Below, piece after piece: positions 1-5,484 of a stretch of DNA of 5,683 nucleotides. Position 1 is the stretch's first letter. Each line of letters starts with the position of its first letter. The stretch is from Myxococcales bacterium (GTDB taxonomy: Bacteria > Myxococcota_A > Bradymonadia > Bradymonadales > Bradymonadaceae). The stretch is from positions 1 through 5,683 of the forward strand of contig SKMT01000154.1 in NCBI GenBank assembly GCA_007120915.1, given 5' to 3'. The position numbers and the translations under genes are program-made. The notes under the pieces are model-generated. The model was not told the origin of the DNA, did not search any database, and saw only the letters and a list, made by a program, of their open reading frames with translations.

Positions 1-1
1 T

Positions 2-469
2 CAGCCGGAGCTCGCCTTCGGGGCCATCGCCTCCGGCGAAGTGCGCATCCTCAACGACGACGTCGTCAACGCCGCCGGCATCGACGGCGAGACCATCGCC
101 CGCGTCACCGCCGAGCAGCGCCGCGAATTACAGCGGCGCGAAGCCTACTATCGCCGCGGCCGCAACCCTGTACCCCTCGAAGATCGTTGCGTGCTGCTGG
201 TCGATGATGGCATCGCCACCGGCGCCAGCATGTTGGCCGCCATCGAGGGGCTGCGCCATCAACATCCTCAGCGCATCGTCGGCGCCATTCCCGTCGCCCC
301 TCCCCGTTCCTGCAAAAAGATCGCCCGAAAAGTCGACGATATGGTCTGTCTGCGAACCCCCGATCCCTTCGGAGGCGTCGGCGCCTGGTACCGCGACTTC
401 GGCCAGACCACCGACGACGAAGTACGACAGCTCCTCGACATCGCCCAAAACCAAGCCCCCACCACCTAA
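2..469 (+). CDS. Phosphoribosyltransferase (COG1926-like), 3' part of gene
   Basis: This is the C-terminal part of a predicted phosphoribosyltransferase; the gene starts before the window. The reading frame is open from base 2 and begins QPELAFGAIASGEV, which matches the 'ELA.GA.ASGG' stretch of this family, so the GTG at 41 is an internal codon and not the start. The PRPP-binding loop LLVDDGIATGAS lies at nt 194-229, with the two acidic residues and the ATGAS turn intact. It is followed by the family's 'IVGAIPVAPP' strand and 'VCLRTPDPFGGVGAWYRDFGQTTD' block. The usual substrate of this group is not established; family members are cytoplasmic and often annotated only as phosphoribosyltransferase. 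I estimate that about 60-70 N-terminal residues are missing. The gene ends in TAA and is followed directly by a tandem repeat. Family assignment is confident; the acceptor base is unknown. Confidence 0.9.
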   Translation, partial: QPELAFGAIASGEVRILNDDVVNAAGIDGETIARVTAEQRRELQRREAYYRRGRNPVPLEDRCVLLVDDGIATGASMLAAIEGLRHQHPQRIVGAIPVAPPRSCKKIARKVDDMVCLRTPDPFGGVGAWYRDFGQTTDDEVRQLLDIAQNQAPTT

Positions 470-470
470 C

Positions 471-572
471 ACCCACCACCCAGCACCCAGATCCCAGCAC
501 CCAGATCCTAGCACCCAGATCCTAGCGCCCAGATCCTAGCGCCCAGCGCCCAGAGCCTAGCGCCAAGAGCCC
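471..572. repeat. Heptamer-based tandem repeat in convergent intergenic gap
   Basis: Units of 14 bp, AGCACCCAGATCCT and variants, lie at 482-495, 496-509, 510-523 and 524-537. A 7-bp half unit (538-544) and two diverged units (545-558, 559-572) follow. Each 14-mer is two related heptamers (AGCRCCC and AGATCCT), so the basic period is 7 bp. The period is not a multiple of three, and the repeat lies between the stop codons of two convergent genes, so it is not coding. Neighbouring copies are nearly identical on the left and degenerate to the right. On the minus strand it gives GGG tracts at regular 7-bp spacing, complementary to CCC at 472-474, 479-481, 486-488, 493-495 and 500-502. Confidence 0.85.
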
Positions 573-584
573 AGTGTCCACCAC

Positions 585-1469
585 CTACCCCTCGTGCATC
601 AACGACCGGATCATCTGCGTGACCGTCCAGTCGATCTCGTAGTAGTAATCCACGACGTCATCGTCGCGATTCGATGGAAGAATCAGCTCGTTGGACGCCC
701 CCTGAGTGCCCAGAAAGGGGTACCAGACAAACCGCAGATGGTCCGTGACCACCAGAACACCCTCCTCAAGGCTGATCTCGTCGAGCCCAAACGCCTCCTG
801 GAGCCGTTCTGGCTTTCGCGACTCACCGGGTCCCACCGCCAGCACATGGCCCTTGTCCTTGCCTTCCCGCAGGATCACCAGATCCGTAAAATCACTGTTC
901 GGTGACCGATCTTCGACGTGGACGTCCTCATCGAAGGGAAGACACGCTTCGACGAATTCCATCAGCGGCCCGCGCAACTGTTCGGCGCTGCCCTCTCTGC
1001 CCCCGGCCTCTTCGACAGCCTGCAAATAGGGCTCGAGCATCCGGCGTTTCGCCTTCTGGTTTTCCGCACGCTGGCGGGCCCGCTCTTCGTCGCCCCATTC
1101 CACCGACTCCACCACCTCGATGGCCACCCGCCGGTGCAGCTCTTCCGGCTCTTGCTGCCCGTCCGGCTCCTGGCGCTTGAACCACCAGTAGCCGTCGTCG
1201 CGATGGGTTAGAGCCACCCGTTGCTCTTCGCTCTTGCCGATGTAAAAGGTATCTCCCTCCACCTCGGCGATAAGCTGTTCGAAGGTCCGGTCGTCGGGGT
1301 CAATCACGTAGGGCTGAAGCACCGGATCGAGCGCCTCGTACAGCGTTTCAGCGCTGTCGTGGTCGTTGAGAGCATCTGTGAGCTCCTCGACCAATTCCCC
1401 GGCGATTTTCTGAACGTCGATGAACCACTGTTCCGGGTCCATCTCGAAGATAAACGGCAACTGGGACAT
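585..1469 (-). CDS. Acidic protein of unknown function
   Basis: I do not recognise a family. From the chosen start the product is 294 residues, MSQLPFIFEMDPEQW..., soluble, with no signal peptide or membrane segment and a clear excess of D and E. Visible parts, in order, are an N-terminal helical region (VQKIAGELVEELTDALN), a 'GDTFYIG...GYWWFKRQ' beta-like stretch and a charged, probably coiled-coil segment near residues 125-156. Then comes a C-terminal half with alternating hydrophobic strands (DLVILREG, GHVLAVGPGE, GVLVVTDHLRFVWYPF) ending in a Tyr/Asp-rich tail (DDDVVDYYYEIDW). The frame stays open to an upstream ATG at 1526. The extra 19 residues it would add look like unconserved leader, and neither start has a convincing Shine-Dalgarno, so the start is uncertain. 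The gene converges on the phosphoribosyltransferase and diverges from the lipoprotein. Confidence 0.75.
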   Translation of the reverse strand: MSQLPFIFEMDPEQWFIDVQKIAGELVEELTDALNDHDSAETLYEALDPVLQPYVIDPDDRTFEQLIAEVEGDTFYIGKSEEQRVALTHRDDGYWWFKRQEPDGQQEPEELHRRVAIEVVESVEWGDEERARQRAENQKAKRRMLEPYLQAVEEAGGREGSAEQLRGPLMEFVEACLPFDEDVHVEDRSPNSDFTDLVILREGKDKGHVLAVGPGESRKPERLQEAFGLDEISLEEGVLVVTDHLRFVWYPFLGTQGASNELILPSNRDDDVVDYYYEIDWTVTQMIRSLMHEG

Positions 1470-1558
1470 AACGGCATCCGCTGTTGAACAGACCGAAGTT
1501 TGATTTCCTGCCCCGACCCAATCCATCTTCAGGCTACTCGCACCGGCGCGATTTTGAA

Positions 1559-1593
1559 AGCGACGTGAATTTTCGGCGCTGAGTCGCTATGAT
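1559..1593 (+). promoter_or_regulatory. Possible promoter of the lipoprotein gene
   Basis: A good -10-like hexamer TATGAT lies at 1588-1593. Its -35 partner at 17-bp spacing (GTGAAT, 1565-1570) is poor. A 6-bp inverted repeat, AGCGAC (1559-1564) and GTCGCT (1583-1588), frames the spacer and touches the -10. Use of this site would give a 5' leader of roughly 90 nt. This is pattern matching to the sigma-70 consensus only. The rest of the gap between the two divergent genes shows nothing else I can support. Confidence 0.25.
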
Positions 1594-1693
1594 GCGTCGC
1601 TGATCGACCAACTGGAATCTTACCGGTCGGGCCATCGCCTCGGCCGCAGTAAATGTGACGCCTGAAAACCTCTGTTTTTGACGAGAATCAAAG

Positions 1694-3205
1694 ATGCCGA
1701 AATCTTTCGCTTTCCGCCACCTCGCGTCTCTGCTGTGCATGGCCCTGATTGTACTCGCCTCCACCGGGTGCAGTGACGAAGTCGCCGGTGACGACTGTGC
1801 CGACGATGAACAATACAACCCCGCCGCCGAGAGCTGCGTTCCCATCGAGGACAACCGCACCCTCAATAACGACCCGAATGACCAGAACAACCAGTCCAAC
1901 CAGAACAACCAGTCCAACCAGAACAACGACGACAACCCCTGCGCAAACCAGTCGCCCACCCGCCTCAGCGGCACAGTGACAATCCCTTCTGGCGAGCTGC
2001 CGCTGCCGGACGTCGCGGTATACGTCCCCTACGGCGACACCGTCGAAGATATCGAAACCGGCGCTTCCTGTGTGCGCTGCGAAGACGAGTTGTCCGCCCA
2101 GGCGATGGCCGAAACCACCACCGACGTCCATGGCCAGTTTGTGCTGGAAGATGTTCCCGCCGCCGATGAGGTGCCCCTGATTGTGGAAACCGGCAAGTGG
2201 CGCCGCCAGGCCACCGTCACGGATGTCCAGCTTTGTGAAGACAACACGGTGGATGAAGAGAAGACCAGACTTCCCCGCAACACCGACGAAGGCGACCTGC
2301 CTCAGATCGCGGTGACTACCGGAAGCTGGGATGCCCTGGAGTGTCTGGTGCGAAAAATCGGGGTCAGCGACTCCGAATTTACCACCGACGATGACGACGG
2401 ACGGGTTCACCTGTTCGCCGGCGGTCCCGACAGCGAAGGGGTCTACGGCACCGATCGGTTCGACGACTCGCTCAACGACGGCGCCCAGTTTACCGACGCC
2501 ACCAACTGGTGGGGCGATCTGGACAACCTTCTGGACTACGACATGATCCTTCACTCCTGCGAGGGCACGGGCAACACCGGAGACAAGACCGGCGGGCCCC
2601 GCGACGCGTTGCTCGACTTCACCGAGCACGGCGGGCGGGTATTTCTGTCACACTGGCACCAGGTCTGGCTCGATGGTGGCCCCGACTACTTCGACGACGT
2701 CGCCGACTGGGGCGGCCTCGACATGAGCGCCCCCGGCGGCATGGATGGCGTGGCCACAGGCTACATCCTGGACAACTTCCCGAAGGGACAGATGCTGTTC
2801 GACTGGATGTATCACACCGGAACCGAGCCGGCCGGCGAATTCGACATTCAGGATGTGCGCGGCAGCATCTCCTCGCTGAACGACGACATCGCTCAGGAGT
2901 GGATCTGGATTGAGAACGAAGATGATTTCTTCGATGACTTCTTCCCCAGCGACGGCCAGGAAGAGTTCACCCAGTACTTCAGCTTCAACACCCCTGCGAA
3001 TGTACCGGAAGATGACCAGTGCGGACGCGTGGTCTTCAGCGACATTCACGTCTCCGCACAGGACCAGTCCTCCCAGGACGATCCCTTCCCCACCGGCTGC
3101 ACCTCCTCGATTACCCCGCAGGAAAAGGCGCTGATCTTCATGCTGTTTGACCTTTCGAGCTGCATTATCGCCGACGACAAGAAAGGTGGCCCCCTGCAGG
3201 ACTGA
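1694..3205 (+). CDS. Myxobacterial-type lipoprotein with carboxypeptidase-regulatory-like domain
   Basis: The 503-residue product is a probable outer-membrane lipoprotein. It has a basic start, a hydrophobic core (residues 10-22) and a lipobox-like ASTG-C with Cys26 as the likely lipidation site; no Asp at +2 argues against inner-membrane retention. Next come a small Cys-containing segment (C35, C48) and an Asn/Gln linker (about 59-82). A beta-sandwich region (about 89-200) resembles the carboxypeptidase regulatory-like fold: 'SGTVTIPSG..PLPDVAVYVP', 'TDVHGQFVLEDVP', 'ETGKWRRQ'. Residues 203-345 ('PQIAVTTGSWDALECLVRKIG', 'YDMILHSCEG', 'GGRVFLSHWHQVW') look like alternating strands and helices, perhaps a glutamine-amidotransferase-like/ThuA-like fold; that is inference. 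The C-terminus has the family hallmark 'CGRVVFSDIHVS...CT...TPQEKALIFMLFDLSSC' (C443, C469, C490). The ATG has only a weak GAGA Shine-Dalgarno at 1683-1686. The function of this family is not known to me. Confidence 0.88.
   Translation: MPKSFAFRHLASLLCMALIVLASTGCSDEVAGDDCADDEQYNPAAESCVPIEDNRTLNNDPNDQNNQSNQNNQSNQNNDDNPCANQSPTRLSGTVTIPSGELPLPDVAVYVPYGDTVEDIETGASCVRCEDELSAQAMAETTTDVHGQFVLEDVPAADEVPLIVETGKWRRQATVTDVQLCEDNTVDEEKTRLPRNTDEGDLPQIAVTTGSWDALECLVRKIGVSDSEFTTDDDDGRVHLFAGGPDSEGVYGTDRFDDSLNDGAQFTDATNWWGDLDNLLDYDMILHSCEGTGNTGDKTGGPRDALLDFTEHGGRVFLSHWHQVWLDGGPDYFDDVADWGGLDMSAPGGMDGVATGYILDNFPKGQMLFDWMYHTGTEPAGEFDIQDVRGSISSLNDDIAQEWIWIENEDDFFDDFFPSDGQEEFTQYFSFNTPANVPEDDQCGRVVFSDIHVSAQDQSSQDDPFPTGCTSSITPQEKALIFMLFDLSSCIIADDKKGGPLQD
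1882..1927 (+). repeat. 18-bp in-frame tandem repeat encoding the Asn/Gln linker
   Basis: The 18-bp unit CCAGAACAACCAGTCCAA occurs at 1882-1899 and 1900-1917, followed by a partial copy to 1927. In frame it encodes QNNQSN repeats (residues 64-78). The copies are identical at every base, including third codon positions, so the tract probably grew recently by slippage or unequal recombination. The linker joins the lipid-anchored N-terminus to the folded domains. Confidence 0.85.
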
Positions 3206-3224
3206 GCAACCGTGGTAGTGCCGG

Positions 3225-3252
3225 TTGACGCCGGGGGCGTCTGCATTACAGT
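3225..3252 (+). promoter_or_regulatory. Predicted sigma-70-like promoter of the winged-helix-like gene
   Basis: A -35 box TTGACG (3225-3230, 5 of 6 to consensus) and a -10 box TACAGT (3247-3252, 4 of 6) are separated by 16 bp. They sit between the lipoprotein stop codon and the next gene. Expected transcription would start near 3259, giving a leader of about 38 nt with the Shine-Dalgarno GAGGAG at 3283-3288. The promoter overlaps the inverted repeat described separately. Confidence 0.5.
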
Positions 3253-3270
3253 AGCCGTGCAAACGCCCCC
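3233..3270. repeat. Inverted repeat centred on the -10 box (operator or hairpin)
   Basis: Arms GGGGGCGTCTGCA (3233-3245) and TGCAAACGCCCCC (3258-3270) are complementary at 12 of 13 positions, with one C-A mismatch and a 12-nt centre. The dyad axis falls at about 3251.5, inside the predicted -10 box. As DNA it has the geometry of an operator covering the promoter; as RNA from the upstream gene it would fold into a strong stem-loop 27 nt after the lipoprotein stop codon. No T-tract follows, so it is not a classical intrinsic terminator. Confidence 0.75.
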
Positions 3271-3296
3271 ACTCTCCACAACGAGGAGTCAACGGT

Positions 3297-3560
3297 ATGG
3301 CCACGCCCAACAACGCCGACTGGAAACGCGAAATCCTCACCCGGCTGTACGACCAGCACACCAATAAGCCGAGTGCCTATGCCAAGCTGAGGCTCGACCC
3401 CGAGCGGTTTCCCACCGACGACGTCGAAGACTTCTTCCAACAGTTGTGCGGCGACAACCTGATTCGCGGCAGTGTACGCCACCGCAACCTGAAGCTGACC
3501 ACCGACGGAATCAAATATATCGAGAAAAACTTTCCGGAGATTCTCGAAGCCGCCAGTTGA
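3297..3560 (+). CDS. Small protein with winged-helix-like layout
   Basis: The 87-residue cytoplasmic protein starts at an ATG 8 nt after a clear GAGGAG Shine-Dalgarno. An N-terminal helix (WKREILTRLYDQHTN, 9-23) is followed by a region that could hold the middle helix. A probable recognition helix comes next (DDVEDFFQQLCGDNLI, 41-56). Then a beta-hairpin 'wing' with basic residues (RGSVRHRNLKLTTDG, 57-71) leads to a closing helix (IKYIEKNFPEILE). The pattern 'L....LI.........LT..G..YIE' is typical of winged helix-turn-helix proteins, so DNA binding is a reasonable inference but not a family match I can name. An inverted repeat overlaps its predicted promoter, which suggests autoregulation. 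It converges with the aldo/keto reductase gene with 6 bp between stop codons. Confidence 0.8.
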   Translation: MATPNNADWKREILTRLYDQHTNKPSAYAKLRLDPERFPTDDVEDFFQQLCGDNLIRGSVRHRNLKLTTDGIKYIEKNFPEILEAAS

Positions 3561-3561
3561 A

Positions 3562-3574
3562 CGGGCTTAGCCCG
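3562..3574. terminator. Small hairpin between convergent stop codons
   Basis: CGGGC-TTA-GCCCG forms a 5-bp perfect stem with a 3-nt loop, spanning the gap between the two convergent genes and containing the reductase stop codon. Neither strand carries a T-tract after it, so terminator activity in either direction is only a possibility. Confidence 0.25.
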
Positions 3575-4394
3575 CCGCCAGCGTTTCGACCATCTCCACG
3601 TCGTCGGGATCCATCTCGAAGTCGAACACCTCCAGATCCTGGTTCATATGTTGCCGGTCCGTCGTGCCGGTCAGCGGTACCATTCCCACCTCAATGGCAA
3701 ACCGAAACACAAGCTGCGGAATCGTGCGATCATACCGATCCGCCAACTCGGCGACGCGGTCGTCACTCAACTCACGGGTGTTCGCCGTCAGAAGTGAAAA
3801 TCCCTGGTAGGTGATCCCGTTCGCATCGCACACCCGGCGCACCTCTTCGTCCCAACCAGCGCGCGCAAAACAGCGATTCTGCACCCACTCTGGTGCAATG
3901 TCAGCCTGCTCCACCAATAGCCCCAACTGCCCGGCGGTCACGTTGCTCACCCCGATGGAACCGACCTTCCCCGAGCGTTGAAGATCCTGCATCGCCTCCC
4001 ACACCTGAACATCGGCATCGCCGAGCCCCATTCGCTGCGACGGGCCGTGCAGGATGTAGGAGTCGATAAACTCCACGCCCAGATGTTCCAGCGAACTCTC
4101 GAACGACTGCTCGACCTGCTTCGGATAGGCCGCCTCCGGGTCGTAGGGCAGCCGATGGTCCTGGCCGCGCTGGTAGGTGAACTTCGTCTGGATGAACAGC
4201 TTATCGCGGCTGACGATCCCCTCGTCGAACGCCTCCGCAACCGCTTCGCCCACCCCTGCTTCGAAGTAGTGCTTGCGTTGATTCGCCGTATCCACGGCTC
4301 GAAAACCGGCCTGAAGCGCCATGTTGGTCAACCGCTTCGTCTCCTCTTCCTTCCAGGCCGTCCCGTAGATGAATCTCACGTCTTCGTCGGTCAT
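3567..4394 (-). CDS. Aldo/keto reductase
   Basis: This 275-residue product is a cytoplasmic NAD(P)H-dependent oxidoreductase of the aldo/keto reductase superfamily, a TIM barrel reducing carbonyl substrates; its substrate cannot be told from sequence. The expected catalytic tetrad is visible as D35 (AVDTANQ), Y43 (KHY), K71 (QTKF) and H116 (ILHGP). Other family blocks are 'SLEHLGVEFIDSYILH', 'GKVGSIGVSNV' (142-152) and 'VQNRCFA' in place of the usual 'NQ.EYHP'. The active-site Tyr sits in a 'DTANQRKHYFEAGVGEA' block, with two extra residues compared with the common 'DTA..Y...E..VG'. The C-terminal cofactor segment reads PLTGTT rather than the classical PKS, so the usual Lys contact to the NADPH 2'-phosphate is absent and cofactor preference is open. 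The ATG follows GGGAG at 7-nt spacing. The gene diverges from the DUF2795-yigZ pair. Length is normal to slightly short for the family. Confidence 0.93.
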   Translation of the reverse strand: MTDEDVRFIYGTAWKEEETKRLTNMALQAGFRAVDTANQRKHYFEAGVGEAVAEAFDEGIVSRDKLFIQTKFTYQRGQDHRLPYDPEAAYPKQVEQSFESSLEHLGVEFIDSYILHGPSQRMGLGDADVQVWEAMQDLQRSGKVGSIGVSNVTAGQLGLLVEQADIAPEWVQNRCFARAGWDEEVRRVCDANGITYQGFSLLTANTRELSDDRVAELADRYDRTIPQLVFRFAIEVGMVPLTGTTDRQHMNQDLEVFDFEMDPDDVEMVETLAAG

Positions 4395-4454
4395 CGCGTC
4401 GCTCCCGTATTAAAAGCGTAAAAAAACCACCGCCAGCGTAGGTGCATCTGCCAA

Positions 4455-4467
4455 AGGTGAACCACCT
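4455..4467. repeat. 13-bp palindrome AGGTG-N3-CACCT in divergent intergenic region
   Basis: AGGTG (4455-4459) and CACCT (4463-4467) form a perfect 5-bp inverted repeat around AAC. It lies in the gap between the divergent reductase and DUF2795 genes, upstream of both start codons. It could be a small regulatory site, but a palindrome this short is not rare in GC-rich DNA. Confidence 0.3.
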
Positions 4468-4490
4468 CCCCCGGGACTTCAACCTCTGTG

Positions 4491-4537
4491 CATCCCCTTA
4501 TCTCCCCCATCTCCACATCCCCTCCTTCTTACACATC
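4491..4537 (+). promoter_or_regulatory. C-rich, G-free tract upstream of DUF2795-yigZ
   Basis: This 47-base stretch of the plus strand has no G at all and is rich in CC, TC and AC steps (for example TCTCCCCCATCTCC), in a genome where G is otherwise common. Such C-over-G bubbles are the known character of Rho-utilisation sites when transcribed. On the other strand it is a purine-rich tract with GGGG/GGGGG runs that would lie in the reductase leader. Which transcript covers it is not known. I found no convincing -35/-10 pair here for either gene. Confidence 0.3.
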
Positions 4538-4600
4538 GCCCATCGTCATCACTCGTGTGTGTCTAACTTTCTCTGAGACCACTCGCACAACGAACACCAT

Positions 4601-4608
4601 GGAGGTGA
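4601..4608 (+). promoter_or_regulatory. Near-perfect Shine-Dalgarno GGAGGTGA
   Basis: GGAGGTGA is a full 8-base match to the 16S anti-Shine-Dalgarno TCACCTCC. The GGAGG core ends 6 nt before the ATG at 4612. It fixes that start: the nearby ATG at 4599 is out of frame. It is the strongest ribosome-binding site in the window, suggesting that the small DUF2795 protein is made in quantity. Confidence 0.85.
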
Positions 4609-4611
4609 CCA

Positions 4612-4836
4612 ATGGCAAAACGAGGCCCCTTCAACAAGTCGACGCTCAACCATCTGTACAATAACTGCGATTTCCCGGTGCACCGCCGCGAGCTCATCCA
4701 GAAGGCTCACGACAAGGGTATGGGCGCCCCGTTTATGAAGGCACTTCAGCAGATGCCCAAGAAGGAGTACTCTGGTGTCGAGGAGATCCACCAGGTACTC
4801 AACGCCCCCGGAAACGGCGCCCGACCCCGTGCCTAG
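4612..4836 (+). CDS. DUF2795 domain protein
   Basis: The 74-residue product matches the small DUF2795 family. The core 'CDFPVHRRELIQKAHDKGMGAPFMKALQQMPKKEYSGVEEIHQVL' (19-63) follows the family pattern 'YP.T..EL...A...GA....L.AL..LPDR.Y....EV...L'. Members of this family are short, helical and of unknown function, and usually have one or two copies of the domain; this one has a single copy with basic ends (MAKRGPFNKS; NGARPRA). The net basic N-terminus could contact nucleic acid, which is inference only. It has a near-perfect Shine-Dalgarno and is the first gene of a probable two-gene operon: its TAG is three bases before the ATG of the yigZ-like gene. Confidence 0.88.
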   Translation: MAKRGPFNKSTLNHLYNNCDFPVHRRELIQKAHDKGMGAPFMKALQQMPKKEYSGVEEIHQVLNAPGNGARPRA

Positions 4837-4839
4837 ACG

Positions 4840-5484
4840 ATGACCACCCCCCCCGACACCGACGATCCTGCTTCCTACCGTACCCTCGCCGGCGAGGGTA
4901 CGTCGGAATTGAAGATCGAAGGCAGTCGGTTCCTCGGCTTCGCCCGCCCTGTCAAAAGCGAAGGCGAAGCCGAAGAATTCGTCGAATCACTTCGCACCGA
5001 ACACTACGACGCCCGTCACGTCTGCTACGGGCTTCGCGTCGGGCTCGGTGCACAGCGCATCGACCGGTCCAACGACGACGGCGAGCCACCGCGCACCGGC
5101 GGCTTTCCGATCTGGCAGGTCTTAAGCGGCGAAGAGATCGAAAACTCCCTGGTCGCCGTAGTGCGCTACTTCGGCGGCACCAAGCTGGGCATGGGCGGGC
5201 TCAAACGCGCCTATCGCGACGCTGCCATCGCCGCCATCGATGCCGCCGGCACCCGGGTGCACCACCCGGAGACCACTCTGCAGATCACCATCCCCTATTC
5301 GATGCACGACGAATTCGAGAACGTCGTCGACAACCTCGACGCCGCCCGCATCGCCGACCGCGACTACGGAGCCGACGTCGACGTCCATCTGGCGGTGTGG
5401 GTCTCTCAATTCGACGACGTCCGAACCCGACTGGGCCGGCTGCTCAACCGCGATCCCGATAGCATCGGCAGCGCCGAAGACTGA
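4840..5484 (+). CDS. yigZ: YigZ/IMPACT family protein (UPF0029)
   Basis: The 214-residue cytoplasmic protein belongs to the YigZ/IMPACT family. The N-terminal UPF0029 domain (about 20-135) shows 'EIKGSRF'-like EIEGSRF equivalents (KIEGSRFLGFARPV), 'AEEFVESLRTEHYDARHVCYGLRVG', 'RSNDDGEPPRTGGFPIWQVL' and the signature block 'LVAVVRYFGGTKLGMGGLKRAY' (104-125). The C-terminal part (about 145-205) fits the ferredoxin-like DUF1949 domain found in bacterial YigZ. Length is typical for bacterial members (about 200-215). The eukaryotic relative IMPACT regulates GCN2, but the bacterial role is not settled; a link to translation or nucleic acid binding has been suggested from structure. There is no Shine-Dalgarno in front of its ATG, which lies 3 nt after the previous stop, so translation is probably coupled to the DUF2795 gene. 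Confidence 0.93.
   Translation: MTTPPDTDDPASYRTLAGEGTSELKIEGSRFLGFARPVKSEGEAEEFVESLRTEHYDARHVCYGLRVGLGAQRIDRSNDDGEPPRTGGFPIWQVLSGEEIENSLVAVVRYFGGTKLGMGGLKRAYRDAAIAAIDAAGTRVHHPETTLQITIPYSMHDEFENVVDNLDAARIADRDYGADVDVHLAVWVSQFDDVRTRLGRLLNRDPDSIGSAED

Noticed and set aside
41..43. GTG as the start of the first gene
   Set aside because: The same frame is open to the window edge and encodes the conserved ELAFGAIASGE stretch of the family, so the true start is upstream.
471..572. Possible CRISPR array
   Set aside because: The units are 14 bp, contiguous and without unique spacers, so this is a simple tandem repeat.
1678..1683. TTGACG as a -35 box
   Set aside because: It lies only 10 bases before the lipoprotein ATG, so any matching -10 would fall inside the coding region.
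1688..2629. 313-codon open frame on the minus strand opposite the lipoprotein
   Set aside because: It is fully antisense to a well-supported gene. Its product is a low-information G/V/A-rich translation typical of a shadow frame in GC-rich DNA, with no recognisable motif.
2648..3364. 238-codon open frame on the minus strand
   Set aside because: It is antisense to the lipoprotein 3' end and crosses the promoter and start of the next gene, with no domain or ribosome-binding site; a shadow.
4420..4426. T7 run on the minus strand as an intrinsic terminator or attenuator in the reductase leader
   Set aside because: Only a 4-bp CACC/GGTG stem can be drawn before it, too weak for an intrinsic terminator.
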